Assembly (NCBI GenBank): GCA_036345935.2
Contig: JADWOT020000008.1
Location: 9,833,554 to 9,897,553 of the forward strand
Origin: Taenia hydatigena
Lineage: Eukaryota; Platyhelminthes; Cestoda; Cyclophyllidea; Taeniidae
Direction: 5' to 3'
DNA: 64,000 nucleotides
The position numbers and the translations under genes are program-made. Positions 21,701 to 33,600 of this stretch are shown in pieces. Position 1 is the first letter of the stretch, and the number at the start of each line of letters is the position of its first letter. The notes beneath the pieces were generated by a model. The model did not search any database. It saw nothing but the letters and a program-made list of their open reading frames with translations, and had not been told where the DNA came from.

Positions 21701-24694
21701 TTGTGGCGGTCGTCGATGGGTGGTGATCGCCGTTGCATGATTCTCCTCGCTCGCTACATGGACGCCTCGGTGGTATTCGGTAGGACCGGCTCGGAGGCGC
21801 CACCTTTGGTGGATCGGGTGGCGATTCGGGAAGCGCTGAACTTGCGCACCACACCAGTTGACGACTTCCTCGTTCTCCTCTCTTCACACCGCGGCTTCCC
21901 CGTCCCTACAGGTTTTGCAGGTCGGCCTTGGGCAGAGGCAATATCGTGGTACCGTCGAGCCATCGAGAACGCTGGTATCACCGTCCCCGGTGGTGCCTGC
22001 GATGCCGATGAAGGCTGCGACGCCGAGGGTAACTATGACTCTGCGGAGGATCTCTCGCCTGTCCACCGCCTGCTAGCCCGCCTCGCTGAGATGTACGAAA
22101 TCGGCGGACACGGTCTTCAGGCTGATCTTACTATGGCAGGTATGTTATTTTGCTCTTTTTTGCCCTGGGGTTGTTGTCTTTTAAAGGTTTATGGTATTTG
22201 TTGCAGTTGATATTGGGCTCTCTCAAGTCCATATCAGACATTGGTATCTTCTGTTTGGTTTAAGGGATGGGGTGCTTGCAAACTTCCTTGATTGCGGGCT
22301 TACCAATTGAGGGAGATAAGGACAGGACAGCCGTCATGAAATCTTTGTGTATCTTTTTTAGAGCAGGAAGTACTAACTTTAAGAAACTGCTGAAATTATT
22401 TTATTCGTTAAATTAGTCACCACTGCAATCTATAATTTTTTTTCTCTGCAAGTTATAAGTTTAATTTTCACTTGTTCGACACTCACTAACGGTGTCACAA
22501 GGAGATTTTCACAAATGCTAATGTTTTATCACTGTATCTGTTAGGATTGGCGAGAATAAGTTGTGTTGATTTAGTATTATGGGGCGTCCCGAGTTCTTTT
22601 TTTATGTTCATGTAGTCCCTACAGGTTTAGACTCTTATTAGATTATAACTCGGATATAATTTATAGGGTCAAGCAAGTAACGCATTGTTAAGGATGATGT
22701 ATGTGACATAGATAAAAGTAAACTAAGTGGGACGTGTTGCCGATACTTTGGTTGGGAATATTGTCCTTTGCATTGACAACAAGTTGTGCTACGTCATCGC
22801 AGTGCAAAGTAATTTCCAAATGAGACGCGAATAGAAGTAGCTCTGGCAAACAAGTCATCATTTGGGGAATGAGAGAGGATCACGAGGCATGGGGATGAGA
22901 AAGTGGTTTGTACGGTGTAGTAGCTCCCTGTCGTCCAAGCAAAGGTGCATTCCGAGTCTTCCGACGCGTGAGTTTAGTGGTGGTGAGGTACGAGATGTTG
23001 CGCTGTTTAGCAATGGTGTGATTCCCTACCACTGACTGACCGGTTGAGTGGGTGTGTCGTATTTCTTTGTCCTTTAGGAAGGAAGTTGTTTCGAACAATT
23101 GTGTTAGCATTATAGCATGCACACACAGGCACACACACACACACACACACGCAAAGACAGCAGTCTTTTGGGGATGAAGTGGTGCCGCGAAAGTGTTGGT
23201 TGGGTGGTGGGTAGACTGTTGGGAGACAGCTAGCGGTGTGCGCGTCAGCCTAAGAAGCGTTTGAGAGCAAAGACGCAGAAACCATTCTGCATGGTATGTC
23301 AGTTAATTAGTCGATCAGTTGGCAAACGGCCGAGGTGGTAAAGGTGCCGTGTAGTGTGAGGCGGGACGGAGAGGGCTGGTAGTGTCAAGTTTATTGTCAT
23401 TAGTTGACGTGTGGAATTGTGACGGTATCCATTGTTACTTCGTTCTCTCGCCGACTGATGTGAGTGTGTACGAGTGGTTTTATCACTGGCGTTGGGTAGG
23501 ACTGGAAGTTGTTCTTTGTGGGGGATTGCTTTGGTCAATAGCATTACGCGATCGTTTATGAGTGGGAGTGAGGGGTCATCCCGGAAGTGTTGCATTTTCG
23601 GGGGATTTGTCAGTGGAGTGGAGTTTTGTTGATCGATTGTGGGTGGCGCAGTCCGAAAGTGGTGTGGAGGTGTTGTGAGGTGTTTCGGCATCATAGGAGT
23701 CGAGTAGTTTAAATGCGCGAAGTGGGGCGAGAAGGTGGAATTGTATTGTGCTCAGCTTATGTTGAATGAGGTCATAAGATGAGAAGCGAGTGGTAGAGAA
23801 CACCGTGGAGCACTGTATCTATCGGCTAACACCTATCGACGCTTATTGCTGCATTTAAACAATGGCATGTATTTTGCATGTTTTTACGAGTTACACCAAG
23901 TCGTTGCAATGGGCCGTACCAGAAGCGACAATCATGGCAACAATTTTGCGAAGAACTGGCTCGAGGTTGTGTTGGTGGATTTTTGTGAATGCTTTTCTGA
24001 TCTCTGTCTCTTTGGCCCCTCTTCGCGAAGTAACACCTCTTTTAGCCCTGTCTTAAATGCTCGGCGACTTGATCCCTACGTCGGTCCATGGCGTCGTTGA
24101 AATCCACACCTATGCGGCGCCTAATTCGATTCCGATGACTCATGCTAACGGTGTATTTATTATGCCGTGCCCTGAGATGTGGACCATTGACTACCTCTGT
24201 AAAGGGGGTTAACCAAATCCACTTACAAATTTACCGTTTTCGCCTAACTTGCCATTTCCTTCTTTGGTCTTTAAAGGCCGCTTTTAGCTCACTCTTGACA
24301 TTTTCTAACGCTACATCCTATTTAACTATGTGGAGAGGAGTTGGAGCAGCGGCCAATGATGCTACGATGTCGGAAGTTGTGTTAGCAAAAACAGTAAATT
24401 TCCTTAATTGTTAATTCTCCTTAGTTTTAATTACAGCTTTCTTCTTAACCTCGATCAACCCTTATTCGAGCATTTCGTATAGCAAATCCATGCCGCTTAG
24501 GTATGACGGAACAACCGATTCTGTGGGTGGGAAGTGGACCTTTAAGACCTTTTCTATTGTTTGTTTGGCTTATAGGCGACCTCTACACGGAGGCGGCAGA
24601 GTCGGCTACTCAGCAGACAGATGGTCGTCTGGCGGCCAAGTACTTTGAGCTAGCTGACGAGGCCTACGCCAAGGCGGGGGAGGGATGCGAGTAG
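18780..24694 (+). CDS. EEF2K: Eukaryotic elongation factor 2 kinase (alpha-kinase)
   Basis: Calcium/calmodulin-dependent atypical kinase that phosphorylates eEF2 and slows translation elongation. Eight exons: 18780-18891, 18961-19174, 19323-19485, 19553-19783, 20303-20647, 20713-21588, 21665-22139, 24576-24694. All phases agree; 844 residues (human 725). LWQSALQKV...LDLW occupies the calmodulin-binding position. The alpha-kinase domain follows: RGAMRECF, K127 in YVAKRYI (human K170), VRLQMEAKLW, D258 in VVDIQGVGD and D268 in YTDPQIHT (human D274, D284), and the zinc-binding FFHSHRCNPLC. A long Ser-rich linker (exon 6, 292 codons) is larger than in human. The C-terminus has SEL1-like helices and ends GDLYTEAAESA...AAKYFELADEAYAKA, as in the family. 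The last intron is 2.4 kb and holds the 1.44 kb repeat; most others are 65-148 nt. Confidence 0.96.
22473..23909. repeat. 1.44 kb interspersed repeat, copy 1 (in the last eEF2K intron)
   Basis: Near-identical to 53669-55107 in the same orientation: I count about 8 substitutions and one 2-bp difference in the CA run over about 1437 bp. Both copies start at TGTTCGACACT and end at CAAGTCGTTGCAA; flanks outside are unrelated. The plus strand is rich in G and T, poor in C, so the minus strand carries fortuitous-looking Thr/Pro/His-rich frames (131, 88 and 75 codons). No clear inverted termini or target duplication are visible. It is probably a recent mobile-element copy, possibly a 5'-truncated tail, but the class is unknown. 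Confidence 0.8.
23121..23150. repeat. CA-repeat microsatellite inside copy 1
   Basis: Acacacaggc followed by a pure 20-nt AC run. The partner copy has 22 nt, the only length difference noticed between the copies. Confidence 0.9.
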
Positions 24695-27600
24695 CAGCCG
24701 ACGTCTCCGTGCTTTTATGCATTTTACACTTTCACTCCATCCGAACGCATTGTTTTTCTTCCATCTTCCAGCTTGTGTTTCATTATCCTGGGGCCTCGTT
24801 TATCATGCTGCACAAACGCATCGTTGCGTGCATGGATGAGCTCTGGCTCATCTGTTGACACCTTTTTAATTGCGCTTTATCTCATTAAAATGAAGGCTTC
24901 TTACATTATTCTCCGCTTGATACTGTCCTGTTTAACATCACTGTAATACACCCTTATCCGGTGTGCTTCGTTGCGTCGTTTTTAATATTTGATAGGGCTC
25001 CATAGGAAATCTTCCATTTTAGCTGCACAGAGGCATTTTTATCGGGATAGTTTAAGTTAGCTATGTTCCAGATCGCGACGTTCATTTCGGCTCATGTTGG
25101 ATCTTGAAAACGTTGCTCGCTTCTCAGCAGCGTCAGAGAGAGTGAGAGAGGAAGCGGACGTGGTGCCTTCACTGCTTACCCGTGTGTTTGTTTGGTCGGC
25201 GGTGCGTTTCATGCGCGCATTGCAGCGGCGTGGGTCACATGATGAGGCGCTTGCTGCTTGTCGAGCGTCTCTCGCTCACGGCGTCTGGAAACGGGGACGA
25301 GGTTGTGTGGTGTGCGCCTACCCTCTGAATGGGGACGGACCTCGTGTTCTGCCTTTATGGCCTCCGGTATGCGTAGCACTTGTTAATAGCAAGTCGAAAT
25401 TCCACTGACCTAGTTTGAGGTGCTGGATTCAAAGCCCCTGCTGTGTGGTAGTGGTTGACGCGTGCAATCTGAACTGCCGCCATCAATCTAGTAGATTAAG
25501 CTTCAAAGCAGGCGCGTTCGAACGTGTCTAATACGAGAAGGTACCATATTAAACACTACGAGTCTATTATCTGTTTACTTTATTAAAGAAGCTTGGACCC
25601 CATTTCACTGCAAATGATGTGGTCGATTGTCAACGGACTTAATGTTCACTTGCTGTCGAGTCATCTATTCGATCATCATCTGTTTGCTCTTAGTGAGGCA
25701 ATTTGCGAGATCTGATTCCACTTCATATACTGTTTGGTTTTCTGGCCTCGTTTGTAAATGGCTGTGAGGGGATTTTGATCTAGATTCACCTCTTCCCCAC
25801 AAACATACCTTACTCGCCTCTAGTAAGGTAATAAAACGCGAAGTGGGGAGCATCGATTAGGCTACTCAGTTGTGAGGAGATAGTTGACTCCCAATTTGCC
25901 TTGATTGCCATTTCATGAGTGAGTGGCGGATGTTCTCACATGAAATTAATGCTGGTGTCACTTTTCCACAACCACTTTGCTCAATGAGCCCGTGTTTACC
26001 GTTAGTAATTGACGGTAGGATGGTTGGAAGGATCGAAGTGACATTCTTAGCCTTAGTCAATCTGGTACTCAAGAGATGTGCGATCGACTGTTAATTCTAG
26101 TCTTCAAGTAGTTCAGCGGAAGTTCCTGGTGAAGTATCGTTGAAAACCCTTCAAAACCCGCTTAGACACTCAAAACAGTAAAATAAAGATGAAACTTTAA
26201 CTTTAAAACATGGTAGCAACCATGGAGTGAAACATGTCTGAAGCATTTATTATTCTTGGTAGTACCGCGATGACCGACTACATGCAACCCCATCAGTATC
26301 GTCTTTTTCCGCACTTAGGCATTGTGTATTCGTGTTAGTGAACCTTTTGCCAATTACTGCTTTCAGCGAATGTAGAGGAAGCGAAAATGATCGTTGGATA
26401 GCTGAAAGGCCTAGGATTTAATGCCAACTCAGAAAAAAGCAATGATAGGGATAGTTCATACACCTTGAGGTGAGCCTAAAAAGGGTACACCACAAAGCCC
26501 TAAGAAGGCTAGTACTATTTTTAAAACATTGCAATGAAATGGGTTTGGTTTGAGCTACTAAGGGATGGCTAAACCTTGGATGGCATTGAAGCACTCAGCT
26601 ACCCTGTCAAGGTCTTGCAATGTCACGCTCAGATTTAGTGGTAGTTTTGGAAACCAGTTGTGTCTACCATACAGCGAACGTCGTTTACTGCTTCGCTCTG
26701 CGCAGTGCAACCAGCACCAATCCCATCACGTGTGCATGCGTGCCTCTGTGTCCCCCATGCCCCCACAGCACCTCGCCGCCACTGCACCACACTGCATCGA
26801 TTTTCGCGGTGGACTGTCCCACGCTCACCCTAGGCGCAGTGCAACGTATTCAGCCTTAAGCCCATTTACTATTCACAAAAATGCGCCAGTGATCACATGA
26901 TCACCATCATTTTAATAGGAGAAGTTTTAGTGCTTTTCAAAGCCCTCAGTTTTGCAAGGACCTTGAATACACACAATCGTTGTAATTGCTAACCTGGAAT
27001 CAATCATTTTTCTTGTGAATGCTTTGACAAACAGTCTTTGTGCGCTTTCGTTTGTTTACCACACTTGACTGTTGACAAGTTATGAAGCCTTCTTTGCCTA
27101 CTTTTGATTCAGAAAAAATGCATTATTTTAAAGAGTTACCAGTTAAATGTGAACATTCATGTCAAATGCTTAGATAAACATGTATATGGTTCCACAAATG
27201 CGCTGCTTCCTTTGTATTGATGGTTTCCTAACCTGGAATTTATTTGTGCCCTGCGTCTACTCTAACACCCATTAATGTTCTCTTCCAGCTGGGTTTTTGA
27301 AATAGTTGCAATACAATATTTTGCAATGCATAGTAGAATTGAAAGTACGCTGATCTATCAACCCATGATACAGTATCAAGATGAAGAGCAAGCTGATGCG
27401 TCTTTGAAGGTGGCATCAACTTATACTGGTTGTTTTTTAATAAATTCTGGAGGCTCGTGAGTTAGATATGCAGTCACGTGTTGCACTTTTCTCTATCATC
27501 ATCAAAGTGCTATATTTGTACTTCTGGTTAATCTTTTTATGGGAATGGAACACCATTCCGCACACTTCTTTGCAATCAAATGTTATTTTAACCAACTTTA

Positions 27601-30600
27601 AGTGTTCCATTCACTTGACTTGCGCCCTAATGGTGTGCGGATGGGCGAACTAAACGTCAATTAGAAATGGACCAAAACCCAATTCGGTAGCTAGAGGCTG
27701 GTTTACATGTGAAACAAAAGCCAAGGTAAAGGATGAGGGATGGGGTCGAATTTTCGCGACTCTCTGCCTGTATCTTGTTTCAGCAACAACGCTGATTCAA
27801 ATGACCAATATCGTCTTTTCTCGACTCAGTCAACGAACAGAGAGAAGACTCCGAGGAATGCGAGTTGGGATGGCATGGCACTGCCGAAGTCAGCCACGTG
27901 GCAATTTCCTAGTTTTTGTTCTGAACACAGAAATTGAACATCACACACAGTGTCGCCTCGGAAACAACGTTTTACAATCAGATGCTGTATGCCGTCACGA
28001 ATTTGGAGTTAAAATGGACAGAAACGCCTGGTAAGAAATCTCTCTTTAAAATGGTATGGTGGCATGTTCCACTTTGAAGAAAGAACATTTTTGCGAGTCG
28101 TCTTCCATTCAGGCACTTTGTGTTTTTCTCGCACCAAATGACAGGACCCGTAAAGGAAGTAAAAGATTGTGGTGGGAGGAAATTAAAAGACAACAGTTTA
28201 TTAAATCCTAAACGAGTACCAACATTCCTATCCACATGTCACTTAAGAGAGTTTCTTTTTAGTCTTTGGAAAGCCTTATAATCTCTTTTTTCTAAAGGCA
28301 ACTTAACGTCAAGGTAATGAACCGCGAAATATTACTTTGTAGGCCAGTATAAAATCCTAGCAATCGACGAATCTCCGTCCCCACCTCCAGTTTCAGTGCA
28401 CATAACTTTGTCCCACTGATTAGCCCGCATACCAGCACACATGGCTGAAGTCTTCGTCGCGGTTGCGAGGTGCACTTCTCGGCCTCCTTAAAACCGAATT
28501 CATTTTGGAGGTTCATTTGTGCAGTTGTGTGTATTTGTGGACGGGTCAGCAGCATGTTGTCATGCCCATGCCCGTTTGGTGGACGCCTACTAATACTTGT
28601 GCATCGCCAGTTGTCCCACCTCCTGCATTCTCTAGGATATTGTGAAGTTACTGTTGCATCCCGTCTGCTTATGCGGGTTAGGCGCCCTTCTGGTGCATGA
28701 GAAGCTGCATGCAGAACTACATTGGAGGCTTTAATAATTGTGCACTTCGCCTTCTCCTGTTTCCCGCCTAACGCCCCGGAGTCCTCATCGATGAAACACT
28801 GTGCTCATAGGAGCGCTTCAGTGGACTAATCAGAATTTGCTCGAGCATGTCACTAGTAAGCAAAACATGCATGGACATTCTAGCTTTCCTGCTGACCAAC
28901 GCGTTCATCATCTGCGTCGCTTCCTCGTAGACATGGAAGACAAACAAAACATGACGATTGGTATATGAGAATAATAAAACTTGAACTGCGATGGGTGATT
29001 TTCTTCTCCGATCCTGGCAGCAAATGCGTTAAAAACAACTACGTTTACCCACCTCTTTTAACGGGAGTTTTATAGTTTGTGGTTTTGCTGATGTTCATTC
29101 TTAACAAAGTAAAAGTGGTGCTGCATCGTCGGCAGCACCATCTTGTAGTCTGCTCTTCAGATATCATTTGCATAAGAAATGTTTCGGAAGCTAATACTGC
29201 TTGCCTCTCTGGAATCAAATGACGCATGGATATGCCTGCTAGAGAGGAGAAACGGGTGTTCAACGGAGGTGTAGCTCTGAATCCTTAACCAGTTGTTGAG
29301 ATTGCTCTTTCTATTGACAAATCGTAAGTAGCAAACGTCGGCAACACTTAAAAAGTAGTATGAATATGTTTATTCTTCGAATTACATTGCTCAACATGGC
29401 AGAGATGCGACCATTACCAAAACAATTCATTGATTTGGGAAAACAAAGTAACTGAACGTGAATTGCTTTTACACTCATTCTACATTTTTTTTCGTTTTAC
29501 TTTATTTTGTAAATGTTCTACTAGTGTCTAGTTTGACAGTATTTTGCGTTTACAAAATAACGGTTATTGAGGATTCAAGTACCACAGCTGGATATTGTGT
29601 AGCTTACCGAAATTTTAAAAATAAGAGCCTTCTAAGACTGAAGAATCAAATTCTGTGGCTTTATCTCCACGCAAAAGAAGTGGGAGACCTTAAAGTAAAA
29701 ATTGACTAATTTTTAGTCACAAATAGTAAAAACGTACATTGGATGGCAATAGCGTCTCCCACACTTTAAGCACCACATGGCTTTCCATGTGAAACGAAAG
29801 AAACTCCGGTCGCTAACAAATATGGACTCCACCCTACACTCAGATACGTCTTGACCACCAGTCGACCGCACACTTCGGTCCGTCTAATGCAAGCGGTTGC
29901 ACAATCGAGCCCGCTAGGTTCAACATCAGTGATCTGTTAAAGCAGAATGACGCAACTACGTTTTTAATCAATCCAATGTTTTCTCCCACTTGTTTTCAAT
30001 CAATCTATATGGTGGGTTTTCAAGCAAAAATACAAAGGATCAAATCTTAAGTCCATTTCAACAAAACAGCCCTGTTTTTGACCTGACCAGTAAGAATTTA
30101 TGAGCATCTCCACCACTTCAAAAAGGTCTTCCTCTTCTAGGGAATACCAAAGCATAAGAAATTTACAGGTCAGAGGAGTCCAAAGCAGCATCCGATGGGG
30201 ACAGCTGCCGGTCCTTTTAGAATACTAGGCAAAGGCGCAAAACAATTCGTTCAGTCTAGGCCTAAAATGGCATGCGCATATAAAGGCCAGTACAGAGAAG
30301 TTTTGAGTTCAATCGTTCAGGCTATGTTATCCCTAACCGTCAGTAAACTTTTAAGTTTCTACTTAATTGACATTAGATGCCCAGTGTTTTTACACCGAAT
30401 TTTTGCTAATTTAAGTATCAAAAAAGGCTCCGATGCGTATATGGGATTGGAAAAAGCTAATTTTGCTAAGAATACACAGCAATAAGACGGTAATAAAGGT
30501 TCATCCGGCGAACATCGGGCGCAACCGACGCGTCCTGAGTGAGCAAAGCCCACAAGGCGATTTGAATCAGAGGAGGGGAAGAGAATATTTTACAGATAAT

Positions 30601-30622
30601 GCCGTTCTCAGTGAAAACGCAG
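24695..30622. other. Long region without a recognisable gene
   Basis: Nearly 6 kb between the eEF2K and DNM1L stop codons. Open frames are short and none joins a splice-consistent, recognisable protein. The longest, about 25094-25408 plus, includes an Arg/Ala-rich stretch but lacks family similarity I can name. It may hold long 3'UTRs, non-coding exons or old repeats. Position 26700-26860 is a C-rich patch without a clear role. Confidence 0.5.
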
Positions 30623-33600
30623 TTACCACATCGGGGCCTCCCTGACTTCACTGATGATCTGATTGGCTCTTTGAAGTCCCTAAAATGAATACCGTGGCGT
30701 TTTTAAGGATTGTGAGCATCCGACTCTCCTCTGTCCATTATTTGACCAACCGTTATGGGAAAAGCACGCTTACCTTCACTACGCCAGCTAGAAGTGATTG
30801 GATTTTGATCACTAACTCTATGATGGATTTATTTCATCTGGTCAGGCGCACCTTCTCACCAAACTGGTAAGAGCAAGCGCAATAAATTTCTACTTCCCTG
30901 AAACAACTTGTTTACACCTAGTAAGCAAATAAAAATCATGGGGTAGCTCATACCGGGTAACCTAATTATGCTTGAGTTCGCAATACCAAGAGAATCAGAT
31001 TTATGAGTTAGCTTTGCAGAAAAAATCACGAACTTTGAGCATCTCCGATGCCTCCTTTCGTCGTTGCGCCACGTTCTCGCTCTCTTTCAGCAACCCGTCG
31101 TACTCATCGTTCTTGTATAAATTGCTCACCAACTCTGACTGCAAATTGTCCTTCACATAGTTGACCAGAAAGTTCATGATCGCCTTCGGCACCGAGTCGA
31201 GGATATTCTTGCGCACAATTTGGAAATAGGAGCGAATCAGTTGACCTGATGTGGATGAAAGACCATAATCTCTACATTTAGAACAACTTTATTGAAGTCT
31301 TTGTACGTAGCCTTAGTAAAGCGTGTTTCATAGTAAATCTGCAGCATATAAAATCCTGTTGTCAGGAGGTGTGGCGGTCTTTTTCCATAATAGCCATCAT
31401 GTTTAAAAGGTGGTACCAACTCCCAACGTATTGTAAAATAGAATTATGCTTTGAAATGGAAACTGGTGAACACCTTAGTTCAAATGTCTCGCCAGTAGAT
31501 CATAAATCTGTTATTCAAACCAAAAGACGCAAACATAGGACACTCACTAATTAGATCACAGTCACGCTTCTCCGTAGCAGTTAGTTGATGCTGTTGAACC
31601 TGAGTTTGCTGAAATTTGGAGGTGTGAACACATGTAAAGCCCAAACAATTTTTAAAGACAAATCAGTAAACAAATCATGGATCTCGTACACACAACGTCG
31701 CTCTTATATGACAATTTTTAAGCTGCTTAACAATTTGTGATGTTCATATGCTTTACCTCGTTTTATTTGTCATTTAACAAACCAACTCAAACAACTAAAT
31801 TCCTGACCGTCGGTCGGAAAATACTCAAAATAACCCATACAGAAGTCGTCTGCTCCGTGCGAATGAGGTTACCACCACTAAAAGTTGAAGGGGACATACG
31901 ATGTCAGGAGTCGCGTGGAAGCCGGAGAGATTGGCATTGTCAGATGAGTCGGCCTCCTGGAGCGCATCATTGGATCGCTGCGCCGGCGCTGCGTTAGGAC
32001 GCCGTCCTGCCGCTGAGTGCTGAGTCCGCCTGCCCGCCTGCGCTTGCGACGGGGCCTCGCTCAAGGTCTGTGGGTGGGATCACACCAGATCAGGTTACAC
32101 TGCATCTGCTACCACACACGCGCACACACTTGAGTAATTATGAATGGCATCTTGTCGCATATGACGGAAAACGAGCAGGACGACTCTTAAAGTTCGCAAT
32201 ATGTTGACCATAAAAATCATGAAGACAAGTGATTCGGCAGATTTATGCTATGACTGCAAAATTTGACCTTCAGCTGCAATCCAGAACCAAATGTTTATTT
32301 GTCAGCTAGCGAACTATTTTCAACTTACACAGTGAGATAAGACGTTCAGCCGTTTCATGTTCACAAACTCAGCTCAATGAAAATAAATGCATATTCAAGA
32401 TGCAATCCAGTGCCTGTCGCTTATTTGCAAATGCAATAAGAACATAACGTGCAACAACGGACGATGAAATAGGTGTAGTGCGAAATGTTAACTCACATTA
32501 CCACTTGAATTCTCTGAACGACCATGATTTTCCCAATAATAATATGCTAGTTTCACACAACCACATGCTCTACTCGAATAGCCATGCACACTTCAATCTC
32601 GATTTAATCAAAGTAAAATATAGTAGAAGCTGATTTTGTAGAAAAAAACGAAGGAACGAATTAGTCTGAGGCTGAATTTGGAAGGGACACAGGGAATGTG
32701 AATAAAATCAAATTAGTTTCTAAGCATACATTGTAGCTAACTTCGATCCACTCTTGGTCCACCTCACTAGTCTGGAGTTGAGCTGCCCCTCTCTTCATGC
32801 GAACCAGGCCCTACATAGGAAGGATAAACAACCAGGATTTAGAAGAGACCAGGAAAGACAGGTCTCTCTCCCCTTATAACTATGCCCTAAAGTTGGCAAG
32901 TACAATCAGAAATGGTTAGGCAGTTAAATCAGAAGACTAGGCATCAGCGTAGCACCCTCTGTTGTGTTTTATTTCAAATGAGACGCTTTTCCCCCGCAAT
33001 GCTAATCCTGTCGACCAGACATTAGGTGAAAGAGTTATTTAAAGGGGACATTACTTAATCAAAGGTACTCATTTTAAGAAATCCCGGAAGAAGGGTGTGT
33101 TATTTCCACCTTGCAATCACACAGTTAGAGAAGAATTTATTATTAATTTTCACACACAAAAAGATTTGTCCATTCCGTAGCACGATTATGGGAAAGTGGA
33201 AGTGAATTCGGAACATCTTGGAGAGGAGATTTCATAGCATGAAAAAATTGGGGTAAAGGATTAACATCATGCGATAAATCAACGAAATTAACCGTTTCAA
33301 TTGCACATTCTAGAATTTACCACGTGGATTAAAAGGGATCACTCGACCACTAACGGCCTGAAACACAACAATGAATTGCCTGCCATGATCTCGTTCTAAA
33401 TTAGTAGCCTAAACAATACAATTTTCTCATATAGTCGAACGCCAACAGGAAAGAATGTAGAGACGTCATTGACTGGGAGAACAGGAACTCTGGCGAATAC
33501 TACTAAGATGCTACGAAAATCCAAAAATTAGTGCACATTTTGTGTAATATGGGTAAAATTAACCAAATTAATGGATATTTGATTTTAGGACTAGGTATGA

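Noticed and set aside
23299..23694. 131-codon minus-strand frame repeated exactly at 54497-54892
   Set aside because: It is duplicated only because the whole 1.44 kb unit is; Thr/Pro/His-rich composition follows from the G/T-rich opposite strand, and no domain is visible.
25500..25530. GTTCGAAC-like motif as a tRNA B box
   Set aside because: No matching A box or cloverleaf stems could be drawn around it.
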